From JAVVTR01 sp036653535 (GTDB lineage: Bacteria > Bacteroidota > Bacteroidia > Bacteroidales > P3): 64,000 nt of DNA. The stretch lies in assembly GCA_036653535.1 (NCBI GenBank), contig JAVVTR010000003.1:62001-126000 (forward strand). Reading direction: 5' to 3'. The translations under genes and the position numbers were made by a program. Positions 8,473 through 16,370 of the stretch are shown piece by piece; position 1 is the first letter of the stretch; every line of letters starts with the position of its first letter. The notes under the pieces were generated by a model that did not search any database, had not been told where the DNA came from, and saw only the letters and a program-made list of their open reading frames with translations.

Positions 8473-10453
8473 CTTTATTTACCGTAACTTTATATGTTTT
8501 ATGTAATTCTTTTATCCACTGCTGATCTAAATAATTTTGATAATCCGAAATAACTAAACCTTTAATTTCGGAAAAATCTTTATAAGATTCCGGTATAATT
8601 TTTTCTATAATTACAAATGCTTTTCGCGTATCTCCAGAGAGTATATCCTTAGATAATCCTAATACCCAAGGAGTATTATCCACAAATATATTGCTACCGG
8701 GCTCAAAAGTATTTTCTTCCACTTTTATCACATCTATCCCAAAAGACTTATCCATTTGCGCCCTTATTTGCTCTACGCTCCAATTCTTTTTATATGCTTT
8801 TTCCATACATTTGCGCATTTGATCGGTAGAAACAGTTTTTACATCATACGAAACTACCACTGCATCTACTTTATGTGGCCATTTATATTGATCTTTATGA
8901 TCTTCGAAATATTTCCTTAAGGCCACGGTATCATTAGAGGCTTTAGCCCAAACCTTGCGATTATTTATGTCAAACAAATACACCCCGTCTCTATATTCTT
9001 TCATCAGCGCTTTAAATTCTGGATATTTAGAATCCAACATTTTTGCTTCGTTTTGTAAACTATAGGAAATTTTAAATTCCCCATACATTTCGCCTATTAT
9101 CTGCGCTTTCCCTTTTAGCGTTTGTTGTTGCTTCTCTTCCATATAGCGAGCAAAATCCGACAAATAGACTTTATTATTGCCGTATGAAAATAAAACTTGA
9201 CTATAGATTTTGGGATTAGAAAGCGAATCATACACCCAATGTCCGGCTTTAAGAATGGTATCTTTAATCAATGCCTGAAAGGAAAATAACACCGCTGTAT
9301 TTTCTTTCAAATTATTATTTTTCATTAATTTGGAAGCATAAACTTTGATAGGAAGAGTCGATCTTTCATCTTTGCTTATATTATATTCCAAATTGGGTAA
9401 AACCGCCAAATAGCTTTCTATACTGCTGTTGGAAATAAACTGTAATATATGCCATCCAAATCGAGTTTGGATAGGTTTAGAATATTCGCCGGGTTTCATT
9501 TTATAAAATGCTTCTATAAATTCCGGTATCATACGGTTGACCGTAAATTCCCCTAAATATCCCCCTTTAGAAGAGGCATTGTCTTTGGAATATTCTTTTG
9601 CCACTTCTTCAAAGGAAGTTCCAGATTGCAACTTAGCATAAGCTTCGTCTATTTTTGCCCTACAAGCAGACTTTTGTTCGGGGGTGGTATCAAAAACCGT
9701 AATAGGTACTAAAATATGAGCGGCTTTAATACTTCCCAAAGCTGGCTTTTTATCGGTAAGTTGAATAATATGATAACCATATTGAGTTCGTATAGGCATG
9801 GAAATATCTCCTACTTTCATAGCATATACTGCTTTCTCAAAAGGATAAACCATACTAAAAGCAGTAAAATAACCCAAGTCCCCTTCATTTCCGGTTTCCT
9901 TATATTGTTTTTGATTTTTTACACGATTTAACTCGGCCGAATATTTTAATGCGGTTTTTGCAAAATCAGCACCTTTCAACAATTCGTTTCTAGCTTGCAT
10001 TGCTTTGTTATAGGCTGTAAGCGTATCTTGCACTTTAGCATCTTTATATAAACTTATTAATATATGACGTGCCCGCACATCGTAAAGCATATTAGAATAT
10101 GCCTCTTTTAACAAAGCCTCCGATACCTGGTGGTCGGTAAGATAGGGTTCCGCCAATTGAGCTCTATAGGTATAAAGTTCTTCCTGCAAAGCAGTATTGG
10201 TATCGTAACCGGCATCTATAGCGGCCTGTACCTTAAGACGGAAGTTAATATAAAGATCTAAATAATTTGTTAAATCTTCCTTATTAGGACGCACTTGCTT
10301 ATTGAGAACGGAATTTTTGGTATAATTTTTATAAAAATCACCTCTTGTGGTGGTGTCCTTTCCTACGATCAACAAAACAGATTGATCTGTAAGCTGTCCT
10401 TGGGCCATAGAAAAGGAAAGTAGGGTACATAGGATAAAGCTGAATGTTTTCAT
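8447..10453 (-). CDS. Large periplasmic peptidyl-prolyl isomerase with two parvulin domains
   Basis: A 668-residue secreted foldase. A signal peptide occupies about residues 1-19 (FILCTLLSFSMAQGQ). A helical chaperone segment follows, then two rotamase domains: about 127-235 (VRARHILISLYKD ... PIRTQYGYHIIQL) and 238-345 (AAHILVPI ... KPIQTRFGWHILQF). The last 300 residues contain no further rotamase motif and probably extend the chaperone part. The family is common in Bacteroidota, where it sits beside SurA-like genes. It lies 56 bases downstream of guaB. Overlap with the following lipoprotein gene suggests that the proteins are made together. Confidence 0.93.
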   Translation of the reverse strand: MKTFSFILCTLLSFSMAQGQLTDQSVLLIVGKDTTTRGDFYKNYTKNSVLNKQVRPNKEDLTNYLDLYINFRLKVQAAIDAGYDTNTALQEELYTYRAQLAEPYLTDHQVSEALLKEAYSNMLYDVRARHILISLYKDAKVQDTLTAYNKAMQARNELLKGADFAKTALKYSAELNRVKNQKQYKETGNEGDLGYFTAFSMVYPFEKAVYAMKVGDISMPIRTQYGYHIIQLTDKKPALGSIKAAHILVPITVFDTTPEQKSACRAKIDEAYAKLQSGTSFEEVAKEYSKDNASSKGGYLGEFTVNRMIPEFIEAFYKMKPGEYSKPIQTRFGWHILQFISNSSIESYLAVLPNLEYNISKDERSTLPIKVYASKLMKNNNLKENTAVLFSFQALIKDTILKAGHWVYDSLSNPKIYSQVLFSYGNNKVYLSDFARYMEEKQQQTLKGKAQIIGEMYGEFKISYSLQNEAKMLDSKYPEFKALMKEYRDGVYLFDINNRKVWAKASNDTVALRKYFEDHKDQYKWPHKVDAVVVSYDVKTVSTDQMRKCMEKAYKKNWSVEQIRAQMDKSFGIDVIKVEENTFEPGSNIFVDNTPWVLGLSKDILSGDTRKAFVIIEKIIPESYKDFSEIKGLVISDYQNYLDQQWIKELHKTYKVTVNKDVFESLFQ

Positions 10454-10509
10454 ATTTATAAGGATATATATCTTTTATTGATTTTTGTTTTTTTAGCGAT
10501 AAAAAATCG

Positions 10510-11976
10510 TTAGCGTGAATAATTGGGTGCCTCTTGGGTAATAGTTATGTCGTGCGGATGCCCTTCTATGGCCGAAGCCGGAGTAATACGTATAAATTTG
10601 GCCTTTTGAAGATGATGTATATCTTTGGAACCTGTATATCCCATTCCTGCCCTAAGTCCACCCACCAATTGTAGCAACACTTCCGATATGGAACCTTTAT
10701 ATGGAACTCGTCCTACTATTCCTTCCGGAACCAACTTCTTTATATCTTCTTCCATATCCTGAAAATATCGGTCTTTAGATCCGGATTGCATAGCCTCTAA
10801 AGATCCCATTCCTCGGTAAGATTTAAATTTTCTACCTTCGTAAATAATGGTTGTTCCAGGAGATTCTTCGGTTCCCGCAAAAAGAGAACCAGCCATTACC
10901 GAAGATGCTCCTGCAGCTAAAGCTTTAACCACATCACCGGAATAACGAATACCCCCATCTGCAATTAAAGGAATCTTAAGGCCTTTTAAAGCCTCCGCTA
11001 CTTGATAAACAGCGCTTAACTGAGGAACCCCTATTCCTGCTACAATACGAGTAGTACAAATAGAACCTGGTCCTATTCCTACTTTTACAGCATCCACCCC
11101 TGCTTTAACCAAAGCTTCAGCAGCCTGTGCAGTGGCAATATTCCCTACCACCAAATCTACTCCCGTATATCTTTTTTTAAATCGTTTAGCGGCTTCTATC
11201 ACGTAAAGCGAATGACCATGCGCCGTATCTATCACTATAGCATCTACCCCAGAAGCAACTAAAGCATCTACTCTTTCTTCCATATTGGCGGTAATCCCCA
11301 CTCCTGCTGCCACTCTTAATCGTCCTGAAGAATCTTTACAGGCCATAGGTTTCGCCTTCAGATTCATTATATCCCTATAGGTAATAAGACCTATTAATTT
11401 ACCCGTTTTGTCTACTACTGGTAGTTTTTCTATTCTATGCTGCTGTAAAATATCGGCTGCCTGATCAAAAGATATTTTACCAATGGCAGTAACCACCTCC
11501 TTAGTCATTACCTCACTAATTTTACGCTCGTAATTTTTTTCAAAACGTAAATCCCTATTAGTTACTATCCCCACTAACTTCTTTTTACTATCCGTAACCG
11601 GAATACCCCCGACCCGAAACTCTTTCATCAACGAAAGGGCATCTTTAACTACAGCCTTATCATTTAAGGTTATAGGATCAGTAATCATCCCATTTTCGGC
11701 TCTTTTTACTTTCTTAACCTCTAATGCCTGTTCCTCTATGCTCATGTTTTTATGAAGCACTCCTATTCCACCTTCTTGCGCCATAGCAATAGCCAATGAG
11801 GCATTGGTAACCGTATCCATAGCCGCCGATACAAAGGGTATATTTAATTTTATATTACGAGAGAAAGCAGAGGAGGTATCTACTTCTCGAGGTAGTACCT
11901 CAGAATAGGCAGGTAAAAGTAGAACATCGTCATATGTGAGACATTCTCCTACGAATTTATCCGAATCCAAATTCAT
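10510..11976 (-). CDS. guaB: Inosine-5'-monophosphate dehydrogenase GuaB
   Basis: Oxidises IMP to XMP with NAD, the committed step to guanine nucleotides. The 488 residues match the standard bacterial enzyme with two inserted CBS domains (about 90-210, containing VGGIPVTDSK and IEKLPVVDK). The catalytic cysteine loop is GPGSICTTRIVAGIGVPQ. The flap has YRGMGSLEAM, and GGLRAGMGYTG ends the barrel. It is the first gene of a minus-strand group with the foldases and MoxR. A -7 box TACTTTTG lies 27 bases upstream. The link between guanine synthesis and the foldases appears to be only shared transcription. Confidence 0.98.
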   Translation of the reverse strand: MNLDSDKFVGECLTYDDVLLLPAYSEVLPREVDTSSAFSRNIKLNIPFVSAAMDTVTNASLAIAMAQEGGIGVLHKNMSIEEQALEVKKVKRAENGMITDPITLNDKAVVKDALSLMKEFRVGGIPVTDSKKKLVGIVTNRDLRFEKNYERKISEVMTKEVVTAIGKISFDQAADILQQHRIEKLPVVDKTGKLIGLITYRDIMNLKAKPMACKDSSGRLRVAAGVGITANMEERVDALVASGVDAIVIDTAHGHSLYVIEAAKRFKKRYTGVDLVVGNIATAQAAEALVKAGVDAVKVGIGPGSICTTRIVAGIGVPQLSAVYQVAEALKGLKIPLIADGGIRYSGDVVKALAAGASSVMAGSLFAGTEESPGTTIIYEGRKFKSYRGMGSLEAMQSGSKDRYFQDMEEDIKKLVPEGIVGRVPYKGSISEVLLQLVGGLRAGMGYTGSKDIHHLQKAKFIRITPASAIEGHPHDITITQEAPNYSR

Positions 11977-12002
11977 TCGTTATCGTTTTAAGTTATAAGG
12001 TG

Positions 12003-12010
12003 CAAAAGTA
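12003..12010 (-). promoter_or_regulatory. Bacteroidota -7 promoter element for guaB
   Basis: On the minus strand the bases read TACTTTTG, fitting TAnnTTTG. The guaB start codon is 27 bases downstream. I see no clear TTTG at the expected 19-21 base distance, so this rests on the -7 box and its position in a divergent intergenic region. Confidence 0.5.
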
Positions 12011-12022
12011 AGAAAAATAATG

Positions 12023-12030
12023 TAATTTTG
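12023..12030 (+). promoter_or_regulatory. Bacteroidota -7 promoter element for the PLP enzyme gene
   Basis: TAATTTTG on the plus strand fits TAnnTTTG and lies 53 bases before the ATG at 12083. It sits 12 bases from the guaB box in the opposite direction, so the two promoters are back to back and may compete. No clear -33 element is visible. Confidence 0.45.
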
Positions 12031-12082
12031 CCACTTGCTAAGGAAGTAATACATAAAAAATATTCATCATATACTTTAAAAA

Positions 12083-13264
12083 ATGGAAAACAAAGATTTA
12101 GGATTCAATTCCTTATTAATTCACGGAGCGAGTATCGAAGATCCATACGGGAATGTAAACGTTCCTATACACCAAACCTCTACTTTCCGATTTAAATCGG
12201 CCGAAGATGGAGCCGCTTGTTTTGCAGGAGAAAAAGATGGTTTTATATATACCCGCATCGGCAATCCCACCATTGGTGCTTTGGAAAAAGTTGTAGCAGA
12301 TTTAGAACATGGTTGCGGGGGGATAGCTACTGGCTCTGGAATGGGTGCCGTTAGTGTAGTTTATATGGCTCTTCTCGGGCAGGGTACTCACGTTGTTAGT
12401 TCTGCGGCCGTATATGGTCCATCGAGAGTAATGTTAGAAAGTTTCCTTAAAAACTATGGGGTAGAATCCACATTTGTAGACTCTTCCGACATATGCGCTG
12501 TAGAAAAAGCAATACAAGCCAATACTAAATTAATTTATATTGAAACTCCTGCTAATCCTACTATGGATATTACCGATATTGAAGCTGTAGCAAAATTGGC
12601 TCATAGCAAAAATATTCTTCTTGCCATAGACAATACTTTTTGCAGTCCTTATTTGCAACGTCCCTTAGATTTGGGTGCCGATATCGTTTTTCATTCCATG
12701 ACTAAATTTATCAATGGACATGCGGATATTGTTGCCGGTATGGTAGTTGCCAAAGATCCTGTTTTATATAAGAAACTAAGAGGCACTATGGTTATGCTCG
12801 GATGCAATATGGATCCTCTTCAATCTTATTTTGTAATTAGAGGTCTTAAAACTTTAGGAATTCGCATAGACAGAGCTCAGGAAAACGCCATGAAAGTGGC
12901 TTCTTTCTTAGAAAAACACCCGAAAATTGCGTGGGTAAAATACCCGGGATTACCTTCTCATCCTCAATATGAATTGGCAAAAAGACAAATGAAAGGCCCT
13001 GGAACCATGATTAGCTTTGAAGTAAAAGGAGGTTTGGAAGCAGGACGCATACTTATGAATGAAGTCAAACTTTGTATATTGGCCGTTTCCTTAGGAGGAG
13101 TAGAAACTTTAATTCAACACCCCGCCTCTATGACCCATGCCAAAGTATCTCACGAAAACAAACTAAAAGCTGGTATTACCGATGGCTTGGTACGTTTCTC
13201 CGTTGGAATAGAAGATGCACAAGATATCATTCACGATTTGGAACAAGCACTATCAAAAATCTAA
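12083..13264 (+). CDS. PLP-dependent Cys/Met-metabolism enzyme (methionine gamma-lyase-like)
   Basis: A fold-type I trans-sulfuration enzyme of 393 residues. The PLP lysine is K208 in HSMTKFINGH, and D183 (AIDNTF) holds the pyridine nitrogen. Y56 and R58 (YTRIGNP) reach the phosphate of the neighbouring subunit, and Y111 stacks on the ring. Methionine gamma-lyases usually have cysteine two residues after that tyrosine (YGC); here it is YGP, so the substrate may be cystathionine, homocysteine or another sulfur amino acid instead. The gene stands alone between a divergent promoter and a hairpin terminator. Family assignment is firm; specificity is not. Confidence 0.9.
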   Translation: MENKDLGFNSLLIHGASIEDPYGNVNVPIHQTSTFRFKSAEDGAACFAGEKDGFIYTRIGNPTIGALEKVVADLEHGCGGIATGSGMGAVSVVYMALLGQGTHVVSSAAVYGPSRVMLESFLKNYGVESTFVDSSDICAVEKAIQANTKLIYIETPANPTMDITDIEAVAKLAHSKNILLAIDNTFCSPYLQRPLDLGADIVFHSMTKFINGHADIVAGMVVAKDPVLYKKLRGTMVMLGCNMDPLQSYFVIRGLKTLGIRIDRAQENAMKVASFLEKHPKIAWVKYPGLPSHPQYELAKRQMKGPGTMISFEVKGGLEAGRILMNEVKLCILAVSLGGVETLIQHPASMTHAKVSHENKLKAGITDGLVRFSVGIEDAQDIIHDLEQALSKI

Positions 13265-13283
13265 TGTGATATTTTCCCTATAC

Positions 13284-13328
13284 AAAAAAGAGGTTGAGAA
13301 TCTATTTAAATTCCAACCTCTTTTTTTT
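13284..13328. terminator. Bidirectional hairpin terminator
   Basis: GAGGTTG (13290-13296) pairs with CAACCTC (13314-13320), extended by A6 (13284-13289) pairing with T6. T8 follows at 13321-13328. The A-run before and T-run after let it work in both directions, serving the PLP enzyme (+) and the EamA exporter (-), which converge here. Confidence 0.85.
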
Positions 13329-13379
13329 GTATCTTATGCTTCAAATCTAAAACTTTCAAAACAAGAGAAAAAACAACTA

Positions 13380-14312
13380 CTATCTTTTTATATTTCTTTC
13401 TGCATCCAATTGTGCTTTGGATTTACTTTGGGTCACCACATAAACCCCTAAAAACACCAAAGCCGCTGCCAAAGCTTTTACCCAAGTAAAACTATCCATC
13501 CCGAGAATTAAGGCTAATAATGCGGTGGTAATAGGTTGCACATAATTATATACACTCAAAACCGTGGGGCGTAAAGCCTTTTGTGCCACAGGTATAAGCA
13601 TATAGGTGATAAAAGTTGCCCCTACCACTACGTAAGCCAATTCTAAATAAGCTTTCAGTGGAAGATTTGCATAATCTATCTCCGAGACACTACCATAAAG
13701 AAAAGGCAAAGAAACCATGGAAGAAAAAAGGAACATCCATTTCATAATGGTAACCGGTTTGTATCGCGATATTAAATTACGAAATGCCGTTAAGTAAATG
13801 GCATAAGATATACCACTAATTAAGCAAAGTGTAATTCCCCATATATTTCCAGAAGCAGAACTATTTTTCCCACTTAGAACCATAATAACTGCACCAGCCA
13901 ATCCTAAACAAACCCCTCCTACTTTTTTGAAAGTAATAGGCTCTTTTAAAAAAAAAGCAGCCAAAAGCATGGTGAAAATAGGGGTAAAAGTCACTACTAT
14001 GGCGGCTTCTATGGGAGAGGAATATTCCAAACCTTTTACAAAAAGCATTTGATTCATCAATACTCCAAATAAAGCGGCTAAGGCTAATAAAGCCAAATCT
14101 TTGATGGGGACTTTTTCGTACTTTATTAGCAAAGAAACCATCCAAAACAAAATAGCACCTCCACAAGTTCTAAAAAAAGCCATAGCATATGCCGATACAA
14201 ATTCCGGCATAACTAATTTAGATATAAGAATATTTACACCAAAAATAATATTGGCTGCTAAAATGGCTATATGCCCACGAAAAATCGAAACGGAAAGTTT
14301 TTCATTCCCCAT
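13380..14312 (-). CDS. EamA-family (DMT superfamily) membrane transporter
   Basis: A 310-residue inner-membrane protein with about ten hydrophobic helices in two homologous halves, as in EamA metabolite exporters. The first half starts GHIAILAANIIFGVNILISK and includes a PIEAAIVVTFTPIFTMLLA helix. The second half includes GNIWGITLCLISGISYAIYL and ends with the LRPTVLSVYNYVQPITTALLALILG repeat motif. The C-terminus is short and basic. It is transcribed alone, with a -7 box 36 bases upstream. Members export amino acids, nucleobases or other small metabolites; nothing here identifies the substrate. Confidence 0.93.
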   Translation of the reverse strand: MGNEKLSVSIFRGHIAILAANIIFGVNILISKLVMPEFVSAYAMAFFRTCGGAILFWMVSLLIKYEKVPIKDLALLALAALFGVLMNQMLFVKGLEYSSPIEAAIVVTFTPIFTMLLAAFFLKEPITFKKVGGVCLGLAGAVIMVLSGKNSSASGNIWGITLCLISGISYAIYLTAFRNLISRYKPVTIMKWMFLFSSMVSLPFLYGSVSEIDYANLPLKAYLELAYVVVGATFITYMLIPVAQKALRPTVLSVYNYVQPITTALLALILGMDSFTWVKALAAALVFLGVYVVTQSKSKAQLDAERNIKR

Positions 14313-14347
14313 AAAATCGCTCCTAAAAATATTTTAAAAAAGGAGGG

Positions 14348-14355
14348 CAAAGTTA
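14348..14355 (-). promoter_or_regulatory. -7 promoter element for the EamA gene
   Basis: Minus-strand TAACTTTG fits TAnnTTTG and lies 36 bases before the EamA start. It is 12 bases from an opposite-facing box, the same arrangement as at guaB. Confidence 0.5.
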
Positions 14356-14367
14356 AGCATTTTTACT

Positions 14368-14375
14368 TACATTTG
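14368..14375 (+). promoter_or_regulatory. -7 promoter element for the DUF308 gene
   Basis: Plus-strand TACATTTG fits TAnnTTTG and lies 35 bases before the ATG at 14411. No matching -33 element was found. Confidence 0.5.
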
Positions 14376-14410
14376 TTCTTTATGAAGATCACAACCTAAA
14401 ATACACGAAT

Positions 14411-15016
14411 ATGAACTTTTACTTTTCAGCTTTTAATTTTAAAAGTGCCTTAATACGTAGCATTATCGCTATTATCGTAGGCTTAATCTTTTGCATCTTC
14501 CCTGAAAATGCCGCCAATACTCTTATTATCGTTGTGGGAGCTGCTATTATCCTCATGGGGCTTGTATCCTTTTTGTCGCATTTCACCTATAAAAACGCCC
14601 CCAAACCTACTGCTATAATTTTTATTAATTTAATCATTAGCCTTATTGCAGGGGTTTTACTTATTGTTTATTCTCCTACTTTCGTTTCTGTCGCTATGAT
14701 CTTTTTTGGAATTTTACTTATCATTGGAAGCCTTGGACAAATCATTACTCTTATCAGTTTAAAAAGATTAGAAGTAGAAATTTCTTTTTGGGTTTATATA
14801 TCCCCTATCTTATTGCTATTAGTAGGTTTACTTATTTGTTTTGACCCTTTCCACTCGGCTTCCACTCTATTTATTATATTTGGAATTGCCGCTATCTTCT
14901 ATGGAGTTTCTGATTTAATTACCCAAGTCCGTATCCGTTATCGTCTAAAAAAAGCGGGTAAAAAATTAGTAGATGGAGAAATAGAGGATATTTCATACGA
15001 AGAAGTAGAGAAATAA
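14411..15016 (+). CDS. DUF308/HdeD-like small membrane protein
   Basis: A 201-residue protein with six hydrophobic helices arranged as three hairpins, the pattern of the HdeD/DUF308 family. Typical stretches are IIVGLIFCIFPENAANTLII, LIAGVLLIVYSPTF and LLLVGLLICFDPFHSAST. Each helix pair ends with a proline-rich or Phe-Pro turn, suggesting internal threefold repetition. The C-terminal 40 residues are charged and cytoplasmic (ending EVEK). HdeD in E. coli is linked to acid resistance, but most members have no known role. It is a single-gene unit with its own -7 box upstream and a terminator downstream. Confidence 0.82.
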   Translation: MNFYFSAFNFKSALIRSIIAIIVGLIFCIFPENAANTLIIVVGAAIILMGLVSFLSHFTYKNAPKPTAIIFINLIISLIAGVLLIVYSPTFVSVAMIFFGILLIIGSLGQIITLISLKRLEVEISFWVYISPILLLLVGLLICFDPFHSASTLFIIFGIAAIFYGVSDLITQVRIRYRLKKAGKKLVDGEIEDISYEEVEK

Positions 15017-15060
15017 ACAGTATAGGTAGAACGAAAATCTGCAGCTATATGAATTATAGA

Positions 15061-15107
15061 ATGCTATGGTGACTAATTGTTTTATATAACCATAGCATTT
15101 ATTTTTC
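15061..15107. terminator. Bidirectional hairpin terminator
   Basis: ATGCTATGGT (15061-15070) pairs perfectly with ACCATAGCAT (15089-15098) across an 18-base loop, followed by a T-rich stretch (TTATTTTT). It lies between the DUF308 gene (+) and the M20 gene (-), which converge. Confidence 0.75.
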
Positions 15108-15113
15108 TATGTT

Positions 15114-16298
15114 CTAACTTCTAAATCCTAAAATGCTGAACATTTCCACCCCAATGGCTATAGCTCGTTCATCTACATCAAAACAATCGGTATGTAAGTT
15201 GGCATGCGTATTGTCTGTACTTTCTTTTGCCGTACCCAAGCGAAATAAACATCCAGGAATTTCATGGGTATAATAAGCAAAATCCTCTGCGGTCATACGC
15301 AAATTGAGTTCTTTTACCTTATCTTTTCCAAGTAAACTTTCCGCTAAACTACGAGCTTTAGCAGTAGCTTGTGCATTATTCCATACAAAAGGATAACCAT
15401 GATCTATAAAAACCTCACAACTTGCCCCCATCGCTTGGGCTATATTTTCTGCACAAATTTTAATCCTATCGTGAGCTCGACTCCGCCACTGTTCATCAAA
15501 GGTGCGCAAGGTCCCATCTATCTTTACTTCTCCCGGATTAATATTGGTTCTGCCTTCCCCTATAATTCTACCAAACGATAAAACAGTAGGAATATAAGGC
15601 GGTGCTTGCCGACTTACTATTTGCTGTAATCCAGTGAGGATATAAGCTGCGGTCAATACCGTATCTACATTCAATTCCGGAGTAGCTCCGTGTCCTGCTT
15701 TTCCTTTTACATTAAGATATATTTCATCGGTAGAGGCCATATATTGTCCCTCCTTAAATCCAAGTTGACCACAAGGCATTTCCGGCAATACGTGTAAAGC
15801 ATATATTTTTTCCGGGCGCGGATTCTCTAAAACCCCTTCCTTTATCATTACTGGAGCTCCCGCCCGAAAATCTTCTTCCGAGGGTTGAAAAAGCAATTTT
15901 ATCGTTCCTTCCAATTTATCTCGCATCTGCTGTAAAATATGCGCCGCTCCTAATAAACAGGCCATATGAACATCGTGCCCACAGGCGTGCATAACGCCTT
16001 CGTTTTTAGAGGAAAACGACAAACCTGTAGCCTCTTCTATGGGCAAGGCGTCCATATCGGACCTTAGTGCCACACAACGTTTATCTGGATTTCTTCCCTG
16101 AATACAAGCCAATACTCCATATCCGGAATATCCCGATTGAAAAGGAATATTCCACTGTGTCAATTTTTGCTCTATGTATTTTCCGGTTTCTTTCTCTTGG
16201 GTAGAAAGTTCTGGATATTGATGCAAATGACGACGTATTTGAATATGCTCTTGGGCATATTCAGCTACCTTCTTTTTTATTTCTTCCTCTATATTCAT
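15114..16298 (-). CDS. M20-family amidohydrolase (N-acyl-amino-acid/hippurate hydrolase type)
   Basis: A zinc-dependent aminoacylase-type enzyme of 394 residues. Metal ligands are visible in ALRSDMDALPIEE, HACGHDVHMA and EEDFRAGAP, with a final metal-site segment near TAEDFAYY. The dimerisation lid starts after HVLPEMPCGQLGF and contains the GKAGHGATPELNVDT histidine loop. No signal peptide is present, so it acts in the cytoplasm, releasing amino acids from N-acyl or amide conjugates. It lies 72 bases behind msbA on the same strand and may share its transcript. The exact substrate (acetyl, benzoyl or indole conjugates) cannot be read from sequence. Confidence 0.93.
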   Translation of the reverse strand: MNIEEEIKKKVAEYAQEHIQIRRHLHQYPELSTQEKETGKYIEQKLTQWNIPFQSGYSGYGVLACIQGRNPDKRCVALRSDMDALPIEEATGLSFSSKNEGVMHACGHDVHMACLLGAAHILQQMRDKLEGTIKLLFQPSEEDFRAGAPVMIKEGVLENPRPEKIYALHVLPEMPCGQLGFKEGQYMASTDEIYLNVKGKAGHGATPELNVDTVLTAAYILTGLQQIVSRQAPPYIPTVLSFGRIIGEGRTNINPGEVKIDGTLRTFDEQWRSRAHDRIKICAENIAQAMGASCEVFIDHGYPFVWNNAQATAKARSLAESLLGKDKVKELNLRMTAEDFAYYTHEIPGCLFRLGTAKESTDNTHANLHTDCFDVDERAIAIGVEMFSILGFRS

Positions 16299-16370
16299 AA
16301 ATCTAATTTTAAGAACGTCCTTGAAAAGATGGAACTTGCAGAGAAATAGGGTTTGGTTCCAACCGATATA

